DNA from: Uliginosibacterium aquaticum
Lineage (GTDB): Bacteria > Pseudomonadota > Gammaproteobacteria > Burkholderiales > Rhodocyclaceae
Assembly: GCF_012972705.2 (NCBI RefSeq)
Contig: NZ_JABCSC020000002.1
Coordinates: 496,001-560,000, forward strand
Direction of reading: 5' to 3'
Length of the DNA stretch: 64,000 nucleotides
The notes below the pieces were generated by a model. The model was not told where the DNA came from, did no database searches, and worked only from the letters and a program-made list of their open reading frames with translations. Positions 30,133-38,998 of this stretch are shown piece by piece. The first letter of the stretch is position 1, and every line of letters begins with the position of its first letter. A program made the translations under genes and the position numbers.

Positions 30133-31545
30133 TCAGAACTGGAAATAGATGAAGGGGGCAGGCTCACTGGGGCCCAACACTTCAATCAGCACCAAGGCCA
30201 GCGCAAACACCGCACCATGCAGCAAGGGCTGCAGGCGCAAAGCGCCAATCTGCAGACGCAACTCGAAACGCTCCGGCAGATATTGCAGACCGATGCCTGC
30301 AGCAGCACAAAGCAGCGGCCCCAGCGGTAGATTCATTGTCCACTCACCCTGCCAGAGCTGTGCCAGCACCGCTTGCGCCTCGCTCAGGCTGCCCGAACGG
30401 AACAACACCCAACCCAGGCAGATGGCGTTAAAACACAGCAGGCGGGCACACCACTTCCACCACCCCGAACGTCGCCAGTCCGCCGCGCGAGCCCCCCAGA
30501 AATCCTCCCATTGGCGATGCCCCGCCAGTAGCAAACCATGCCAGGCGCCCCATAACACGAAGTTCCAGGCTGCGCCGTGCCACAGCCCGCCCAGCAACAT
30601 GGTAACGAAGAGATTCAGACGGGTCCGCCAGGCGCCCTTGCGTGAGCCTCCGAGCGGAATGTAGAGATAGTCGCGCAACCAGCTGGACAGCGAAATGTGC
30701 CAGCGTCGCCAGAACTCTTGCGGCGACGCGGCCTTGTAGGGCGAATCGAAGTTGAGCGGGAAACGGTAGCCCAAAAGCAAGGCGCAACCGATAGCGATGT
30801 CGGTATAGCCCGAGAAATCGCAATAGATCTGGGCCGCGTAACCGTAGATGCCCAGCAGCACCTGGCTGGCACTCATGGCGGCAGGATTCGCGAACACGTC
30901 ATCGACCAGCAGAGTCGCCAGGGTGTTGGCGAGCACCACCTTCTTGAACAGGCCCGCCACGATCAGCAGCAAGGCCCGGCCGGTCTCGATGCGAGTGGGG
31001 TCCGGGCGCTTTTTCAGCTGAGGCAGGAAGTGTGAAGCGCGCAGGATGGGGCCGGCTATCAGCTGCGGGAAGAAGGCTACATACAGCAGTGAATCGGCGA
31101 AATCGACCTTGTCGGCAAGCTTCCTGCGCCACGCATCCATCATCAGCGAGATGGCATGGAAGCACATGAAGGAAATGCCCAGTGGCAACATCGGAGTGGC
31201 CACGGCCATTTCCAGCTTGAGGCCGGCGAGCGCGGCAAGATCCACCACAGATTCAAGAAAGAAGGCGCTGTATTTGTAGTGCGCCAGTAGCCCGAGACTG
31301 CCGGCCACGCCAAGAATCAACCAGAGGCGGCGCAGACGGCGCCCCTGAATGCCGCGCGTGCAGGCCCAGGCCCAGCACGAGAGCACGAACAGCATGGGCA
31401 CGAAATGCCAATCCCAGAAACCGTAGAACACATAGCTCAGCGCCAGCAACACCAGCTTGTGGCCCCGGTGCCAGCGCACGAGCCCCCAGCCCAGCCCCAG
31501 CGAGAGCAGGAAAAACAGTGCGTATTCAACGGTGGGAAACAGCAT
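30133..31545 (-). CDS. MBOAT-family O-acyltransferase (AlgI/PatA/DltB-like)
   Basis: 470-residue polytopic membrane protein starting MLFPTVEYALFFLLSLGLGW, the usual AlgI/PatA N-terminus. The invariant MBOAT His lies in LLGGLWHGAAWNFVLWGAWHG-type sequence near residue 320; SFYVFYGFWDWHF-type early loop and EFWRRWHISLSSWLRDYLYI are also family blocks. It moves acetyl groups across the inner membrane for transfer by a periplasmic SGNH partner. Start set at 31545 because upstream in-frame codons lack hydrophobic character. The target polymer (exopolysaccharide, O-antigen or peptidoglycan) is unknown. Confidence 0.88.
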   Translation of the reverse strand: MLFPTVEYALFFLLSLGLGWGLVRWHRGHKLVLLALSYVFYGFWDWHFVPMLFVLSCWAWACTRGIQGRRLRRLWLILGVAGSLGLLAHYKYSAFFLESVVDLAALAGLKLEMAVATPMLPLGISFMCFHAISLMMDAWRRKLADKVDFADSLLYVAFFPQLIAGPILRASHFLPQLKKRPDPTRIETGRALLLIVAGLFKKVVLANTLATLLVDDVFANPAAMSASQVLLGIYGYAAQIYCDFSGYTDIAIGCALLLGYRFPLNFDSPYKAASPQEFWRRWHISLSSWLRDYLYIPLGGSRKGAWRTRLNLFVTMLLGGLWHGAAWNFVLWGAWHGLLLAGHRQWEDFWGARAADWRRSGWWKWCARLLCFNAICLGWVLFRSGSLSEAQAVLAQLWQGEWTMNLPLGPLLCAAAGIGLQYLPERFELRLQIGALRLQPLLHGAVFALALVLIEVLGPSEPAPFIYFQF

Positions 31546-31630
31546 GCGGCGGGCTTGCGGGCAAGGTGAAGCGAGGCGGCATCTTACCAAAGCCGGCCAG
31601 CCCACAAGCAGGCCCGCCAGGATTTCCGTT

Positions 31631-33151
31631 TCAGGGCTTGCGTGCCACCGGCCGCAACAGGAGTACCAGGGGCATGGCAAACACGGTCACCCACATCATC
31701 AGGCGAAAGTCCTGCAGGTAGCCCAGTGTGCTGGCCTGACGCGTGACCTCGGCATTCAGGCTGTAGAGGCCGGCCGGCGTCGACAGGTTGTACACACCCG
31801 CTTCCACAGCCTGACGCAAGGGCTCACTGAATGGATTGATGAAGCCCGCCAGCGCGGCATGATTGGCCTGCACATTCTGCGCCAGCGCGGTGGTCACAAC
31901 CGAGATGCCGATCGAGCTGCCAATGTTGCGCATCAGGCTGTAAAGCCCGGTGCCTTCGGTGCGGTAGCGCTGGGCCAGGGTGGAAAAGGTCAGGGTGGAC
32001 AAGGGCACGAAGATGAAGCCGAAGCCCATGCCCTGCACGACGCCGGTGCTGACGATCATCCAGCCCGTCGCATCGACCGTAAAGTGAGTCATCTCCCACA
32101 GCGAGAAGCCTGTCAGCCCCAGACCGCAGAGTATCAGCAGGCGCGCATCGATGCGCCCCACCAGCTTGCCCACCACCATCATCGCAAACATGGTGCCGAA
32201 GCCGCGCGGCGCCAGCAGCAGGCCCACGTCAATTACCGGGTAGCCCATCAGGCTCTGCATGAAAGGCGGCAGCAGGGCCATGGTGGATAGCAGCAATACC
32301 CCCACGATGAACACGAAAATCAGTCCGACCGACAGGTTGCGGTCGCGGAACAGGGCCGGCTCGATGAAAGGGTGATCATGAGTGAAGATGTGCGCCACGA
32401 AGAGATAGGCACACAGCAGTGTCAGCCCGGTCTCGATCACGATCTCGGCGCTGTTGAACCAGTCCAGCGACTGACCACGGTCCAGCAGCATCTGTAGCGC
32501 ACCGAGCGCAATCGCCAGCAGCACGAAGCCCAGCAGGTCGAACTGCCGGCTGCGGTCCAGCGGCGTTTCCTTCACATAGGCCGCGATCCCGAGCCAGGCC
32601 AGAATGCCGAAGGGAAGGTTGATGTAGAAGACCCAGCGCCAATTGTAGTACTCGGTGAGCCAGCCACCGAGGCTCGGCCCGAGGATCGGCCCGATCATCA
32701 CGCCCATGCCCCACAGCGCCATGGCCGCGCCGATCTTCTCGCGCGGATAGGTGTCCAGCATCACAGCTTGCGACAGCGGCACCAATGCGGCCCCGAACAC
32801 GCCCTGCAAGAGCCGGAAAACAACGATCTGGGTCAGATCCTGCGCCGCCCCGCAGAGCATCGAAGTCAGCGTGAAACCCACCACCGACCACAGGAAGAGG
32901 CGTTTGCGCCCGAAGCGCGCAGAGAGGAAACCGGTGAGCGGCAGGAAGATGGCCGAGGCGACGATGTAGGAAGTCAGCACCCAGGAAATCTGGTCCTGGG
33001 TTGCGCCCATTGCGCCCTGCATGTGCGGCAGCGCCACGTTGGCGATGGTGGTGTCCAGCGCCTGCATGATCGTGGCCAGCATCACCGCCACGGTGATCAG
33101 GCCGCGATGCGTGTTTTCCGGGGCTTCCGGCTGTACTGCCTGCAAACTCAT
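31631..33151 (-). CDS. emrB: DHA2-family multidrug efflux MFS transporter (EmrB-like)
   Basis: 506 residues with about 14 membrane helices, of the DHA2 drug:proton antiporter family. Motif A is seen as GFLSARFGRKRLF; motif C as GPILGPSLGGWL. LDTTIANVALPHMQGAMGAT is typical of the first helix. It pairs with the HlyD-type adaptor gene 4 bases upstream and a MarR-type regulator, the emrRAB arrangement, and pumps hydrophobic toxicants together with a TolC-like outer-membrane channel (not in this window). Confidence 0.9.
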   Translation of the reverse strand: MSLQAVQPEAPENTHRGLITVAVMLATIMQALDTTIANVALPHMQGAMGATQDQISWVLTSYIVASAIFLPLTGFLSARFGRKRLFLWSVVGFTLTSMLCGAAQDLTQIVVFRLLQGVFGAALVPLSQAVMLDTYPREKIGAAMALWGMGVMIGPILGPSLGGWLTEYYNWRWVFYINLPFGILAWLGIAAYVKETPLDRSRQFDLLGFVLLAIALGALQMLLDRGQSLDWFNSAEIVIETGLTLLCAYLFVAHIFTHDHPFIEPALFRDRNLSVGLIFVFIVGVLLLSTMALLPPFMQSLMGYPVIDVGLLLAPRGFGTMFAMMVVGKLVGRIDARLLILCGLGLTGFSLWEMTHFTVDATGWMIVSTGVVQGMGFGFIFVPLSTLTFSTLAQRYRTEGTGLYSLMRNIGSSIGISVVTTALAQNVQANHAALAGFINPFSEPLRQAVEAGVYNLSTPAGLYSLNAEVTRQASTLGYLQDFRLMMWVTVFAMPLVLLLRPVARKP

Positions 33152-33155
33152 CGGC

Positions 33156-34241
33156 TTACAGCGAGAAGCCCAGCAGGCGTCGCTTATGTCCGGTCTCGAT
33201 CTCTACCGTGGCGCTCAGGCCGGCGCGCAGGGCGGGCAGCCCGGCCTGCGGCTCCATGCGGATACGCACCGGCACGCGCTGGGCAATCTTGACCCAGTTG
33301 CCCGTCGCGTTCTGCGCCGGGATCACGGAAAACTCGGCTCCCGTGGCCGGGGACAGGCTATCTACCGTGCCAAGCCAGCGTTGATCCGGAAAGGTGTCCA
33401 CGCGGACTTCGACCGGCTGCCCCGGGTGCACATGGGTCAGATCGGTTTCAGGGAAATTCGCCTCGATCCACAGCTCTCCGCCTGCAACGAGCGACATCGC
33501 TGTTGCCCCCGCAGCGAGGTACTGGCCCGGCTTGGGCAGCTTGCTGACGGTGCCTGCGACAGGCGCCTTCACCTCGATACGCGCCAGATTCAAACGTGCC
33601 TGGGCCAGCTCGGCCTGCGCCGCGAGCCAGGAAGGATGGCGCTCGACCGGCAGATCCACGCTGCCGCCGAGGCTCTCGGCAATCCGGTGCAGATCCTGCT
33701 CCAGCGCAATCACCTGCTGCGAGGCGAGCGCGGCAGCCTGCTTCGAATCATCGAGCTTGGACACCGGGATGAAGTTCTTCGCCGCCAGATCGGTCTGGCG
33801 CTGTTGATCCTTGGCCGCAAAACTCGAACGCGTACGGGCCACATTGATTTCGGCCTGCTTCTCGCGATAAGCCGCTTTGAGGGCGGCCAGATCGGTGCGA
33901 GCCTGAGCCAGCTTGGCATCAGCCTTGGCCACAGCCACGGCAAAGGGCTCAGGATCAAGGCGGAACAGCGGCTGCCCAAGCTTGACTTCGTCGTTCTCGC
34001 GCACCAGCACTTCCTTCACCGGCCCGGCCACCTCGGCGCTGATCGACAATTTGTCGGCCTTCACATAAGCGTTATCCGTCTCAACCGCGCGCCCACCCCG
34101 CAGATAGATCACCAGCGCCACGCAGCCGGCCAGCAGCGGCAAGCCCAACAGCAGCAGCATGCGTTTCACGCGGCGACCACGCTCCTGCGGGGTTAGCGGC
34201 GTGACGGAGGAAATTTCGGCGGACTCGGATGTGTGACTCAT
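33156..34241 (-). CDS. emrA: HlyD-family efflux adaptor (EmrA-like)
   Basis: 361-residue membrane fusion protein: a single N-terminal helix (about 28-47, MLLLLGLPLLAGCVALVIY), a lipoyl/barrel-sandwich half, a long coiled-coil hairpin (about 100-190) and a beta-barrel end. RAVETDNAYVKADKLSISAEV is a strong EmrA/HlyD signature. It bridges EmrB and the outer-membrane channel. The start overlaps the regulator gene by 4 bases and the next gene follows 4 bases after the stop. Confidence 0.9.
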   Translation of the reverse strand: MSHTSESAEISSVTPLTPQERGRRVKRMLLLLGLPLLAGCVALVIYLRGGRAVETDNAYVKADKLSISAEVAGPVKEVLVRENDEVKLGQPLFRLDPEPFAVAVAKADAKLAQARTDLAALKAAYREKQAEINVARTRSSFAAKDQQRQTDLAAKNFIPVSKLDDSKQAAALASQQVIALEQDLHRIAESLGGSVDLPVERHPSWLAAQAELAQARLNLARIEVKAPVAGTVSKLPKPGQYLAAGATAMSLVAGGELWIEANFPETDLTHVHPGQPVEVRVDTFPDQRWLGTVDSLSPATGAEFSVIPAQNATGNWVKIAQRVPVRIRMEPQAGLPALRAGLSATVEIETGHKRRLLGFSL

Positions 34242-34693
34242 GAAGCGTCGTCTTTCTGCTGATGGCGCAGCTGCGCCAGATTGCTGCGCATGACGTGCAG
34301 CACGGAATACAGGACTTCGATCTGCGCGGCATCAAGGCCGCGCAGGGCGTGACTTTGCAAGGCTTCGCCGAGCTGGCGGATGTCCGCCAGATGTGCCTCG
34401 GCGGCCGGCCGGAGAAAGAGCAGGTAGGCGCGCCGATCCGCAGCATCCGCGCGACGCTCCACCAGCCCCTCGGCCTCCAGCTGATCCAGCACGCGCGCCA
34501 GGGTGATCGGCTGCACGTCCAGGCGCTCGGCCAATTCGACCTGACGCAGACCCTCTTCGCGGGCGATCTGCACCAGTGCGCGAGCCTGCGCCAGCGTCAG
34601 GGAGTCGCCGTCGATACGCTGGGCGAAGATCTGCCGCATCAAGCGGGCAACGTCAGTCACGAGAAAGCCGAGGCGTTCTTCCTGAGAATTCAT
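34238..34693 (-). CDS. MarR-family transcriptional regulator (EmrR-like)
   Basis: 151-residue winged-helix repressor. The recognition region reads EVGLRQVELAERLDVQPITLARVLDQLEAEGLVERR in slightly shorter form; the wing follows (ADAADRRAYLLFL, with the DRR seen in MarR wings). It should sense phenolic or hydrophobic compounds and control its own emrRAB-like operon. A 15-bp palindrome sits in its promoter, the expected operator. First gene of the operon; its stop overlaps emrA by 4 bases. Confidence 0.9.
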   Translation of the reverse strand: MNSQEERLGFLVTDVARLMRQIFAQRIDGDSLTLAQARALVQIAREEGLRQVELAERLDVQPITLARVLDQLEAEGLVERRADAADRRAYLLFLRPAAEAHLADIRQLGEALQSHALRGLDAAQIEVLYSVLHVMRSNLAQLRHQQKDDAS

Positions 34694-34714
34694 GGCGAAG
34701 TAAATAGTAAGCTT

Positions 34715-34729
34715 TGCTTATGATAAGCA
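34715..34729. promoter_or_regulatory. MarR-type palindromic operator
   Basis: TGCTTATGATAAGCA is a perfect 15-bp palindrome about the central G, centred 29 bases upstream of the emrR-like start, and it resembles MarR-family operators. On the minus strand it overlaps a possible -10 (TATCAT) with a TGGACA -35 box 16 bases away, so a bound repressor would block transcription. Confidence 0.7.
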
Positions 34730-34825
34730 TAGCCATGTATTTGTCCAGCCAGCAAATCAAACAGATTGCAAAATCCAATCGCGCCGCGCTTGACGCGCCT
34801 GCGTGGCAGGCGATATGGTTCAGTC

Positions 34826-34966
34826 ATGGCTACGTTTTTGTTTGCCCTCGCTCTGCTTCTCTCCCTTGGTCTGGCCTTCATGGCCCGTCGCCAGCGTCAG
34901 GCTCGTCGCCTGCAACCGCTGCGTCTGCGTCAAGACCCGCGTCTGCTGCGCCGCACGCGCAGATAA
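34826..34966 (+). CDS. Small hypothetical membrane protein (uncertain)
   Basis: 46 codons: MATFLFALALLLSLGLAFMA as one hydrophobic helix, then a very Arg-rich tail (QPLRLRQDPRLLRRTRR). The clean helix plus basic tail is like many small membrane proteins, but there is no Shine-Dalgarno sequence and the composition of the region is Arg/Leu-biased in any frame. It could be a chance open frame. No homologue is recognised. Confidence 0.3.
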   Translation: MATFLFALALLLSLGLAFMARRQRQARRLQPLRLRQDPRLLRRTRR

Positions 34967-35050
34967 GACCCTCTCCCCTCGCTTTGCGCTTCACCTTCCT
35001 GCACCCCTGCAGGCCTTGTGCTTTTGCACGCCTCCATCACGGTTTTTGAC

Positions 35051-35092
35051 ATGACTCTTCACACCTTGCTGCTGCGACTGCGCACCGGATAG
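35051..35092 (+). CDS. leuL: Leucine leader peptide (leuA attenuator)
   Basis: 13 codons, ATG to [16 protein letters not shown]. Five of 13 residues are Leu, three consecutive, 77 bases before the leuA start. This is the hallmark of a leader peptide: when leucyl-tRNA is scarce the ribosome stalls at the Leu codons and changes the fold of the following RNA. GC-rich mutually exclusive hairpins follow directly. Only the sequence supports it. Confidence 0.8.
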   Translation: MTLHTLLLRLRTG

Positions 35093-35151
35093 CGGGCCTC
35101 GAAGCCGTGGCCGCCCGCTGTCCCGTTCTGGCCACCGCCCCTAACCGGAAC
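35091..35151 (+). promoter_or_regulatory. Alternative hairpins between leu leader and leuA
   Basis: AGCGGGC (35091-35097) pairs with GCCCGCT (35113-35119); GTGGCC (35107-35112) pairs with GGCCAC (35130-35135); GTTCTGG (35125-35131) can pair with CCGGAAC (35145-35151) with one G-U. The first two cross and the second and third share bases, so they exclude each other. There is no U tract, so control may be of translation or Rho-dependent rather than classical termination. Confidence 0.55.
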
Positions 35152-35169
35152 AGCAATGGAGTAAAAATC

Positions 35170-36819
35170 ATGTCGATGTTGAAGAACCCGTCCAGCAAGT
35201 ACACCGCCTTCGCCCCGATCAATCTCCCGGACCGCCAATGGCCGGGCAAGACCATCAGTCGCGCCCCGATCTGGATGAGTACCGATCTGCGCGACGGCAA
35301 TCAGGCGCTCTTCGAGCCGATGTCGGTCGACACCAAGATCGACTTCTTCGCCATGCTCTGCCGCGTGGGGCTGAAGGAAATCGAAGTCGCCTTCCCGGCC
35401 GCATCGCAGACCGATTTCGACTTCGTGCGCCGGCTCATCGAAGAAGACCGCATCCCACAGGACGTGACCATCGAGGCGCTGACCCAGGCGCGCGACCATC
35501 TCATCGAGCGCACCTTCGAGTCACTCAAGGGCGCGCGGCGTGCCATCGTGCATGTGTATAACGCCACCGCGCCGGTCTTCCGCCGCACCGTGTTCGGCGT
35601 GGATCGCGCTGGCTGCATCGAGATCGCGGTGAACGCCGCCAGAAAGATCAAGGAACTCGCCGCCGCCCAGCCTGAAACCGAATGGGTGTTCCAGTACAGC
35701 CCGGAAGTATTCAGCTCCACCGAACTCGATTTCGCGCTCGAAATCTCCGAGGCCGTGGCCGATGTGTGGCAGCCCACGCGCGAGCGGCCGATGATCCTCA
35801 ATCTGCCGGCCACCGTGGAAGGCGCTACGCCCAACGTCTACGCCGACCAGATCGAATGGATGTGTCGCCACCTCACGCGGCGCAACGCCACGATCATCTC
35901 GGTGCATCCGCACAATGACCGCGGCACGGCTATTGCTGCCGCCGAACTCGCCGTGATGGCCGGCGCGGATCGTGTCGAGGGCTGCCTCTTCGGCAATGGC
36001 GAGCGCACCGGCAATGTGGATCTCGTGACGCTTGCGCTGAACCTCTACACCCAGGGCATTGATCCCGGCCTCGACTTCTCGAACATCAACGAAGTCGCGC
36101 GCATCGTCGAAGAATCCACCCGCCTGCCGATTCATCCGCGCCATCCCTATGTGGGCGATCTCGTGTTCACCGCCTTCTCCGGCTCGCATCAGGATGCGAT
36201 CAAGAAGGGCTTTGCGGTGCAGAAGGACGACGCCTTGTGGGAAGTTCCCTACATGCCGATCGATCCGCGCGATCTGGGCCGCAGCTACGATTCGGTGATC
36301 CGGGTGAACAGCCAGTCCGGCAAGGGCGGCATCGCCTGGCTGCTCGAAACGGCTTACGGCCTCGCCCTGCCGCGTCGCATGCTCGTCGAATTCTCGGGCG
36401 TAGTGCAGCAACACATGGACGACACGGGCGCCGAAATGACGCCAGCCGAAATCTGGACTTTGTTCACCCGCTCATATCTGGAAGCGGAATCGCCCCTACG
36501 CCTCGTGAACCATCGTCTCGACGAGAGCCATGAGCGCCACGGCATCACGCTCGATGTGGAATGGCAAGGCGAGGCGCGCAGCCTCGCCGGCAGCGGCAAC
36601 GGGCCGCTGGCCGCCGCGCTGGACGCCATCGGATCTGCCGCCGCAATCCACAGCTTCGAGGAACGCTCGATTGGCAGCGGCTCGGATGCACGCGCCATGG
36701 CTTTTGTAGAGATCACAGTACCGGGCCGAGCCGGCACCCTCTTCGGCGCCGGCAGTTCGACCAGCATCGTTGAGGCATCCCTGCGCGCACTGATCTCGGC
36801 CCTCAACCGGGCCGCCTGA
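35170..36819 (+). CDS. leuA: 2-isopropylmalate synthase
   Basis: 549-residue enzyme of the long type (about 550-570 residues) that condenses acetyl-CoA with 2-ketoisovalerate, the first step of leucine synthesis. DRE-TIM motif [11 protein letters not shown] near residue 38, metal-binding HPHNDRG, and a C-terminal LeuA allosteric domain ending in SNLNRAA-like sequence. ATG at 35170 has GGAG 8 bases before it. A leucine leader precedes it, so leucine-controlled expression is likely. Transcribed alone; the terminator after it serves the opposite strand. Confidence 0.96.
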   Translation: MSMLKNPSSKYTAFAPINLPDRQWPGKTISRAPIWMSTDLRDGNQALFEPMSVDTKIDFFAMLCRVGLKEIEVAFPAASQTDFDFVRRLIEEDRIPQDVTIEALTQARDHLIERTFESLKGARRAIVHVYNATAPVFRRTVFGVDRAGCIEIAVNAARKIKELAAAQPETEWVFQYSPEVFSSTELDFALEISEAVADVWQPTRERPMILNLPATVEGATPNVYADQIEWMCRHLTRRNATIISVHPHNDRGTAIAAAELAVMAGADRVEGCLFGNGERTGNVDLVTLALNLYTQGIDPGLDFSNINEVARIVEESTRLPIHPRHPYVGDLVFTAFSGSHQDAIKKGFAVQKDDALWEVPYMPIDPRDLGRSYDSVIRVNSQSGKGGIAWLLETAYGLALPRRMLVEFSGVVQQHMDDTGAEMTPAEIWTLFTRSYLEAESPLRLVNHRLDESHERHGITLDVEWQGEARSLAGSGNGPLAAALDAIGSAAAIHSFEERSIGSGSDARAMAFVEITVPGRAGTLFGAGSSTSIVEASLRALISALNRAA

Positions 36820-36827
36820 ACCAGATC

Positions 36828-36866
36828 ACAAAAAAGCCGGCATGAGGTGCTGCCTCAGCCGGCTTC
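36828..36866 (-). terminator. Rho-independent terminator of the MscS gene
   Basis: Minus strand AAGCCGGC-T-GAGG ... CCTC-AT-GCCGGCTTTTTTG: an 8-bp plus 4-bp stem with a small bulge and a six-base T run on the minus strand. It serves the channel gene that ends at 36892; the plus-strand side lacks a U tract. Confidence 0.8.
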
Positions 36867-36891
36867 CGGGAATCGACATTCCTGGCGCACT

Positions 36892-37722
36892 TCAGCCCTG
36901 CCCGGCACCCAGTACACGCACTTCGCGCTGCGGCAGGGCCAGCCGGATGGCTCGGGCACGCAGGACTTCCAGCAAGGCCTGATTGATTTCGCCGCCAGTC
37001 CGGCTTACATCCCCGACAGCCACCCACGGCCGCACGGCAATCCGAATGCCATTGTCTTCCAGCGCGGAAACCTGCACGACCGCAGCAGGTTCGGCCAGCA
37101 CAGCAGGATTGGCCTGCAACACTTCACGCACGATTGCCAACACGCTGGCAGGCTCACACTCGTAAGAAACCTGCAAGCCTAGATCCAGCTGGCGCACATG
37201 GCCATAGTTGTGCAGGATTTCGCCGACCAGCTTGCGATTGGGCACCACCACGCGGGATTGGTCGGCATGCGTCAGCACCGTGTTGAAGAGGCTGATGTCG
37301 CTCACGATGCCTTCCACGCCAACAACGCTGATGTACTCTCCGATCCGGAACGGATGGGTAAAAATGATCGTCAGACCCGCAACCAGATTGGACAGCAGAC
37401 CCTGCATGGCCAGTGCGATGCCGGCCCCAGCCACACCCAGCCCCGCAATCAGCGGCAGGAGCTGTACGCCCAGGTTCTGCAGCGCGATCACACCAAAGAG
37501 CGCCAGCACCGCGATACGCATCACACGCACTAGCAGCAGCTCAAGGTCTGGTTCGAGCTTCATGCGCATCAGCGAGCGCTTGAGCATCTTCCCGGCCCAG
37601 CGCCCGGCGTAGAAACCGGCACCGACGATGATCGCCGCAACGAGCACTTTGGGCCCGAAGCTGACGGCCTGCGTCACGACAACCGTCTGCACCTGATCCA
37701 GCATGGCCAGTGATTTATCCAT
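36892..37722 (-). CDS. MscS-type mechanosensitive channel
   Basis: 276 residues, close to the E. coli MscS length (286). Three helices in the first 100 residues; the pore-lining third helix is LGVAGAGIALAMQGLLSNLVAGL with alternating Gly and Ala. The conserved beta-domain follows (FRIGEYISV, DISLFNTVLTHADQSRVVVPN). It opens under membrane tension to release solutes after osmotic downshock. Close to a second, larger MscS gene upstream (25-base gap); both lie with an rRNA methyltransferase gene on one strand. Confidence 0.9.
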   Translation of the reverse strand: MDKSLAMLDQVQTVVVTQAVSFGPKVLVAAIIVGAGFYAGRWAGKMLKRSLMRMKLEPDLELLLVRVMRIAVLALFGVIALQNLGVQLLPLIAGLGVAGAGIALAMQGLLSNLVAGLTIIFTHPFRIGEYISVVGVEGIVSDISLFNTVLTHADQSRVVVPNRKLVGEILHNYGHVRQLDLGLQVSYECEPASVLAIVREVLQANPAVLAEPAAVVQVSALEDNGIRIAVRPWVAVGDVSRTGGEINQALLEVLRARAIRLALPQREVRVLGAGQG

Positions 37723-37747
37723 CAGGAAGCACCTTGGAATAAAAGGA

Positions 37748-38986
37748 TCAGGCCGGATTCAGCACGCGCACTTCGCGTTGCGGGAAGGGAATCTCAATAC
37801 CCTCCTCACGGAAGCGCTGCAACACGGCCCGGTTCAGATCTGAGCGCAGGCCCAGCGTGCCGCTACCAGGATCCGCAATCCATACGCCGAGCTCGAGCGT
37901 CATGCCACTCTCGTCAAACGACACCAGATAGGCTTGTGGCGCCGGCTCCTGCCTCACACGTTCTGGCTTCCTGCCAATCTCTTCCAGGATGGGCAAGACA
38001 CGCTCAACGTCGGTTCCGTAAGCGACCTGTACCTGCACCGCCACGCGGGTCTTCGGATCCACGAAGGAATCGTTCTGTACCACCGAGCCGACCAGTACCT
38101 CGTTCGGCACGATGAAATGCGCGCCAGTCAGGGCTCGCAGCACCGTGTAGCGCGTAGTGATGTTAAGCACCTCGCCCCGCTCGTTGCCGACCTGGATCAG
38201 GTTGCCGATCTTGATCGAGCGATCGAGCAGGATGATGAAACCGGACACATAGTTGCTGGCGATCTTCTGCATGCCCAAGCCCAGACCCACGCCCAGCGCA
38301 CCACTGAACACGGAGAGGGCGGTGAGATCCAGCCCCACCAGTTCAACACCGACCAGGATGGAGACCAGGATCAACAGCGCCTTGGCCACCCGCGAGAGCA
38401 CCACCTGCACGCTCGAATCCAGCCCGCCGGCCTGCATCAAGCGCGCTTCGATCACACCACCCAGCCACAGCGCCACAATCAGTGAGCCGAACACCGAGGC
38501 TACGCCCTGGAAAACGCCCCACAGCGTGATGTGGCTCTTGCCAAGCGGGATGACGAAGCCATCCAGCCAGGCAATCATCTCAGGCAGGATACCCACCAGA
38601 TCCAGCGCTACGCCACACCATACCAGTGCGGCGATGTTGCGCCCGAAACTGCGAACCCAGAGAGCTTTGGGGAACGCATGCTGCACGGCGAACACTGCCA
38701 TGCGGATACCCGCCATGGCCCACAGCAGTTGCACCGCCACCGCTACGAAATGCAGGGGCCAAGCATTGTGGTGGGCCACGAAGCGCATGATGCTCAACAA
38801 CAGCACCCCCAGCAGCGGGAAGGCCAGTTGACGCATGCCGCTCGCGGCGGCATTCCCTTTTATCTGCCCGCGCACACCGCGCGCGAACAATGCCGCAGTC
38901 ACCAGCAACACGCCAATCATGCCCAGTTCGCGCAGCGCGGCCGGCTGCTGGAACAGGCTCAGAATGTCGGCCAGCAAACTATTCAT
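37748..38986 (-). CDS. MscS-family mechanosensitive channel, larger type
   Basis: 412 residues with about five to six helices before the pore helix (GALGVGLGLGMQKIASNYVSG), then the MscS beta-domain (IKIGNLIQV, NITTRYTVLRALTGAHFIVPN) and a longer C-terminal part. The extra N-terminal helices are like the YbdG/YnaI group. It may gate at a different tension from the small channel next to it or sense another input. It follows the methyltransferase gene by 12 bases. Confidence 0.88.
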   Translation of the reverse strand: MNSLLADILSLFQQPAALRELGMIGVLLVTAALFARGVRGQIKGNAAASGMRQLAFPLLGVLLLSIMRFVAHHNAWPLHFVAVAVQLLWAMAGIRMAVFAVQHAFPKALWVRSFGRNIAALVWCGVALDLVGILPEMIAWLDGFVIPLGKSHITLWGVFQGVASVFGSLIVALWLGGVIEARLMQAGGLDSSVQVVLSRVAKALLILVSILVGVELVGLDLTALSVFSGALGVGLGLGMQKIASNYVSGFIILLDRSIKIGNLIQVGNERGEVLNITTRYTVLRALTGAHFIVPNEVLVGSVVQNDSFVDPKTRVAVQVQVAYGTDVERVLPILEEIGRKPERVRQEPAPQAYLVSFDESGMTLELGVWIADPGSGTLGLRSDLNRAVLQRFREEGIEIPFPQREVRVLNPA

Positions 38987-38998
38987 TAAGGACGACCC

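Larger units (their letters stand above)
34694..35050. other. Divergent region between emrR-like gene and leu leader
   Basis: 357 bases between the emrR-like start and the leu leader. Contents: the MarR-type operator (34715-34729), a possible 46-codon plus-strand open frame (34826-34966) and two adjacent perfect small hairpins, CCTGCA-CCCC-TGCAGG (34998-35013) and GTGC-TTTT-GCAC (35018-35029), just before the leader peptide. No certain leuA promoter was identified. Confidence 0.4.
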
